This document shows positions 60,830 to 64,000 of a DNA stretch of 64,000 nt, piece after piece. The number at the start of each line of letters is the position of its first letter. Position 1 is the stretch's first letter. The notes below the pieces were generated by a model, which saw nothing but the letters and a program-made list of their open reading frames with translations, searched no databases and had not been told where the DNA came from. A program made the translations under genes and the position numbers. This DNA comes from Caprimulgus europaeus (lineage: Eukaryota > Chordata > Aves > Caprimulgiformes > Caprimulgidae): NCBI GenBank assembly GCA_907165065.1, contig OU015532.1, forward strand, positions 38,854,339 to 38,918,338, in the 5' to 3' direction.

Positions 60830-60899
60830 GCAAGCAAAATGAGATGAACAATCTAGCGGAGCCAAAAGGCACACCTTGTAGTTGTGGCAAAGGCATGAG
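60830..60899 (+). other. Candidate coding exon (70 nt) with possible start codon
   Basis: The acceptor TTTTCCTTTGAACAG|GCAAGC ends at 60829. The donor ATGAG|GTAACT has its GT at 60900. One frame is open throughout and contains an ATG at 60844 (GAGATGAAC, A at -1 relative to G, purine at -3). It gives MNNLAEPKGTPCSCGKGM and leaves phase 2 at the donor. Joined to the exon at 56276, the ATGAGCAGG there would become a short upstream frame that stops within this exon. The base composition is less AT-rich than its surroundings. I do not recognise the protein. Confidence 0.3.
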
Positions 60900-61875
60900 G
60901 TAACTCTGACTGTGTTTTAACCTGTTGCATTGTGCTGCCTTAAATCCAAGCTGCTGCACAGTAGAACTGGAAATATTTGAAAGACACGTTCCCTGCCAAT
61001 TGTGAGGCAGCCACACCCTGACTTGTTTGCTTATGACACTTATGAAGGTGCATTTTTAATATATTGTAAACAGCTCCTCATGGTTGGTGTGTAATAAGAA
61101 GCTGATTTAATGAAGTTTTTGAAAGGAACAAGTACTGTAAGTCTCAGCTTTACTTAACAGGTTCATTTGTTTGAACACTTTAAACTGTTGAATATAATGT
61201 GTGACTGCAATTAAGTGTAAATGTGTAGGTAGTACTGTGATACAGCTGAGGCAGCAATTTGTGCCTGTTACCTGCGCTCAGGTGGTGGGGAAGTCTCCAA
61301 GAGTGCTGCCTTCCCCAAACCTTCCTCCTCACCCCCTTGCCTGCTGGGTAAATCAGTGTGCTGCAAATGCACAGGTGTTATTTTAGGTCTCTCAGGATCC
61401 CAGCAGCTGGCTGATGGTCACAGCTCTACAGTGTAGAGAGGTAGCTAGTATGCATGCTTCGAGAGCCAGTATGGTAATTTGAAATAACCATGTGCACTAG
61501 AGTTTGCTGATAGCTGAGACACATCGTGTTACATTCCAGTTAGCAAAGGGAAGATGCTCGGGATAATTCTAGTCTGTTTTCCTTTGGAAGTATTTCTGTG
61601 AGACTTCTAGATAACATGTGAAAAAGGAAATCTCTGGCTGGGCTCTGGGGTTGCAAAATGCCAAATACAATGCTTGTGAAGTAGTAGATGAATGAAGCTG
61701 TTTCTGATACATGTTAATTCTAGAATGATATTCTGAAAAATCATGTAATAATCCTAATTAGTGTTGTATGGAGGATAATGTTTGTGCAAATTCATTTTGC
61801 TTTTGAAAATTAATTATAAGTACAGTATGATGCTCTGTGATACTTTTGAGATAAGTCTGTTCTTTTGTATTACAG
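60900..61875 (+). other. Presumed intron, no gene seen
   Basis: No exon or classified repeat. A pyrimidine-rich segment precedes the acceptor at 61875. Confidence 0.4.
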
Positions 61876-61993
61876 GAAAAAAATACATGACTACAAGATA
61901 AACCAAACAAACTCTCCAAAGTTTCATGTTAGTATCCACAAAAAGAAAATCTTCTTTTCTGACCTATTGTTGGGCCTGAAGTCATGGGAATAA
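61876..61993 (+). other. Candidate exon in phase with 60830-60899
   Basis: The acceptor TCTTTTGTATTACAG|GAAAAAA ends at 61875. In the phase left by the 60899 donor, the sequence reads KKIHDYKINQTNSPKFH and stays open for 38 codons to a TAA at 61991-61993. A weak donor (CAT|GTTAGT, GT at 61928) could also end the exon early. An open run of this length occurs by chance about one time in six, so phase agreement is only suggestive. No clear AATAAA follows nearby. Confidence 0.22.
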
Positions 61994-64000
61994 CAAGGAC
62001 ACTAACTGCTTTTGGTTGTACCCAAAGAATGACTTTTTTTAATTTTTGGTGGCTAATGGATGCATTGCTTTCTACCAAAGCATCTAGTCTTTTATTTCTA
62101 GGTGCTTTTATAGTTAGAAAACAGCACCTGATGGAGAAAATACATGTGGTGTGGTGTTATCTCAAGATGTGCTCTCAAACATAATTATAGCTCAGTAATA
62201 GAATAAGGATATCTTTGTGGTTTAATAATGCTTCTGCTGTTGTTCTGTAGGTTCCCATGGTATTTACCAGGCCTGTTAACCTTGAAATGAGTTCTTATAT
62301 CCCACAGAATCGTTGCAGATAGTCAGCAAGCATACGCTTTTATACTTGAAGCTCTTCACTGCTTTAAGGGAGCAGTCAAATGTTTTCTGATGGCAGCGCA
62401 AGTGCTAGAACACAAAATGACAGTTTTCATTGAGATATGCCAGCTCATAAACTGCTATGAAGTGACCAAATGTGGTTCTCTCTGAAGCCTGAAGAAGATG
62501 GGTGACTGTCTAACTGGACATGTTGTTCTTCTGTGTGCTTGGATGCCTTCAGTTTTCCTGCTTTATGTTTTGATTACTGCTTGTCCTTTACTACTCTTGA
62601 TACTCCATACCCAGTTAGGTCCTGGAACTCTGCTGTAGTTCAACAGTAGTTCTGAGAATCTGCCCCAGCTTTCATAGGTGAGGTGGTCTACACGTAAATG
62701 ATAAATCTACCTGCAATAATTGAATATTTTAGTATTATGAAAGTGGGGGAAAAAACTCAAAAAATCTCACCAAAAAACTTTTACTGGCAAATTTCCTTAA
62801 TTCAATACTATCCCTCTTGTATCTCCCTTTTATTTTGAAATTGATGCTCATAAGTTTCTCATAGGGTATTTATTGCCACTGACTTGTTCTGCTGATGCTA
62901 ATTGTTAAACATGACAATTTGTGAATAGGGAGGTGATACCTAAACAGAATGCTGACCATAAACTGGGAGTTGACCGTAAGGAACTGAAAATGCTCTGTGA
63001 ATTAACTACTGTAAGCAACTAAAAACAATCTGTGAACTAGCTACTTCAGCCAGGAAGTTACTGGGAGGCAAAATGGTCCCTCTAAATTATCTCCAAGTAT
63101 TTATCAAAACAGAGCATCTTTTTGTAATCTGAGAGAATACAAAATATAGGAAGTTACACATTGTTCCTGGATTTTGAGTAAAGCCCTACTATCACTGATG
63201 AATATTTCCTGTATTTTCATATGCAAAGCCCCCCGCCACCTCCTCCTCCCTTATAAAGAACAGTGCTACTTTCTGCTATTTGTTTCTTGTTAGATGTTGG
63301 GGGAGGAAGTAGAGAGTGTCATATGACTAACCTACATTAAAAATAATTAAAGCCATAGTTATACAGTGATTTTTACTGATAAAAGAACAACTTAAATGTA
63401 TTTATCTTTGTTTTAATTAGCATAATATAAGTAATTACATTTCCATTACACTCCTACCATAAATGGAGTTTTAAAACCAGCCATGTTACTGTGTGTAATG
63501 GGCTTTAATACTAAACAAAATTGATAGTCACAAGAGGTAATGCAAAACAACTTGAGAACTTGGTTCATGTGATTGACATTATTCCACCAAGACTAGCTTC
63601 TATATTATAACAATGTATATTATTATAAGCATCCATAACCATATATCTTGTATATGTGTATATGCATATTTCAGAGTGCTTATGGTCTTCATACTCTAGA
63701 AAAGGGTTGCTGCATACAGTACCTAAGGTTACTTACCCGTACTAAGGTTATTTACTCATGGATCTGGTTAATAAGTTTCATCAAATGAGCCCATTAGTTC
63801 CTGAAAATAGTATCTGCTCATAGAAATCTAAGTAGGAAACTCCATCTGATAGCTAGGAGCCGTGAGTTCAGCTTGCAGCTGTGTGGAAGTACTGGATTTC
63901 AAGGAATCGGGGAGTAGAAGACAGTGCATCTCTTACTATGTTTTGTTTAATGTTTCTATACCTTGCTATCAGAAGTATTTTATGATGCAAAAGATGAGCT
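61994..64000 (+). other. Presumed intron or downstream sequence
   Basis: No further exon was recognised. AT-rich throughout, with strongly AT segments near 63600-63670. A small imperfect duplication (CTAAGGTTACTTAC / CTAAGGTTATTTAC) lies near 63723 and 63742. Confidence 0.4.
62976..63045. repeat. Two-copy 35-bp tandem duplication
   Basis: Copies at 62976-63010 and 63011-63045 both begin GTAAG-AACT, share CTGTGAA, and end CTACT. They differ at roughly a quarter of positions, so the duplication is old. Confidence 0.8.

Overview
This window looks like vertebrate nuclear DNA, most likely from a bird. It carries many CR1 LINE fragments with the typical 3' ends built on 8-bp ATTCTRTG-type units. 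It also has ERV remnants with avian-style LTRs, a few very old MIR-like SINE remains, an AT-rich intergenic or intronic background, and one sharp CpG island. No prokaryotic features, CRISPR arrays, rRNA or tRNA genes were seen. No complete protein-coding gene can be read with confidence, and the species cannot be named from the sequence alone.

Layout. Positions 1-32000 look intergenic. They hold CR1 pieces on both strands (1805-2504, 9000-9867, 10601-10880, 14745-15466, 21062-22092) and one near-complete, decayed CR1 ORF2 (22905-26035). A broken ERV integrase lies between oppositely oriented LTR remnants (6350-7290). Other items are a perfect 32-bp-arm palindrome (3009-3078), an old three-copy tandem repeat of about 190 bp (9868-10350), two MIR-like pieces and an unexplained 253-codon open frame (28370-29131, minus strand). 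At 32000-33010 there is a CpG-island promoter with a perfect TCTCGCGAGA element and three good splice-donor sequences, all on the plus strand. I therefore read 33-64 kb as the long first intron(s) of a plus-strand gene whose identity I do not recognise. Candidate downstream exons lie at 56276-56379, 60830-60899 and 61876-61993. They are phase-compatible but unproven.

The standout feature is a satellite at 41291-43642: a 14-bp unit, TTGACGTCCTTTCC, repeated 168 times with no variation that I could see. Each unit carries one CpG and a near-CRE (TGACGTC). It ends within about 20 bp of a 5'-truncated CR1 (43655-46213). Because 14 is not a multiple of 3 and the minus strand has no stop codon, all three minus frames encode the same basic 14-residue peptide repeat. 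A second well-defined element is a solo ERV LTR (47336-47834, minus strand). It has TGTTG/CAACA ends, a 6-bp GTTTAA target duplication and an internal 41-bp array that repeats a CCAAT box.
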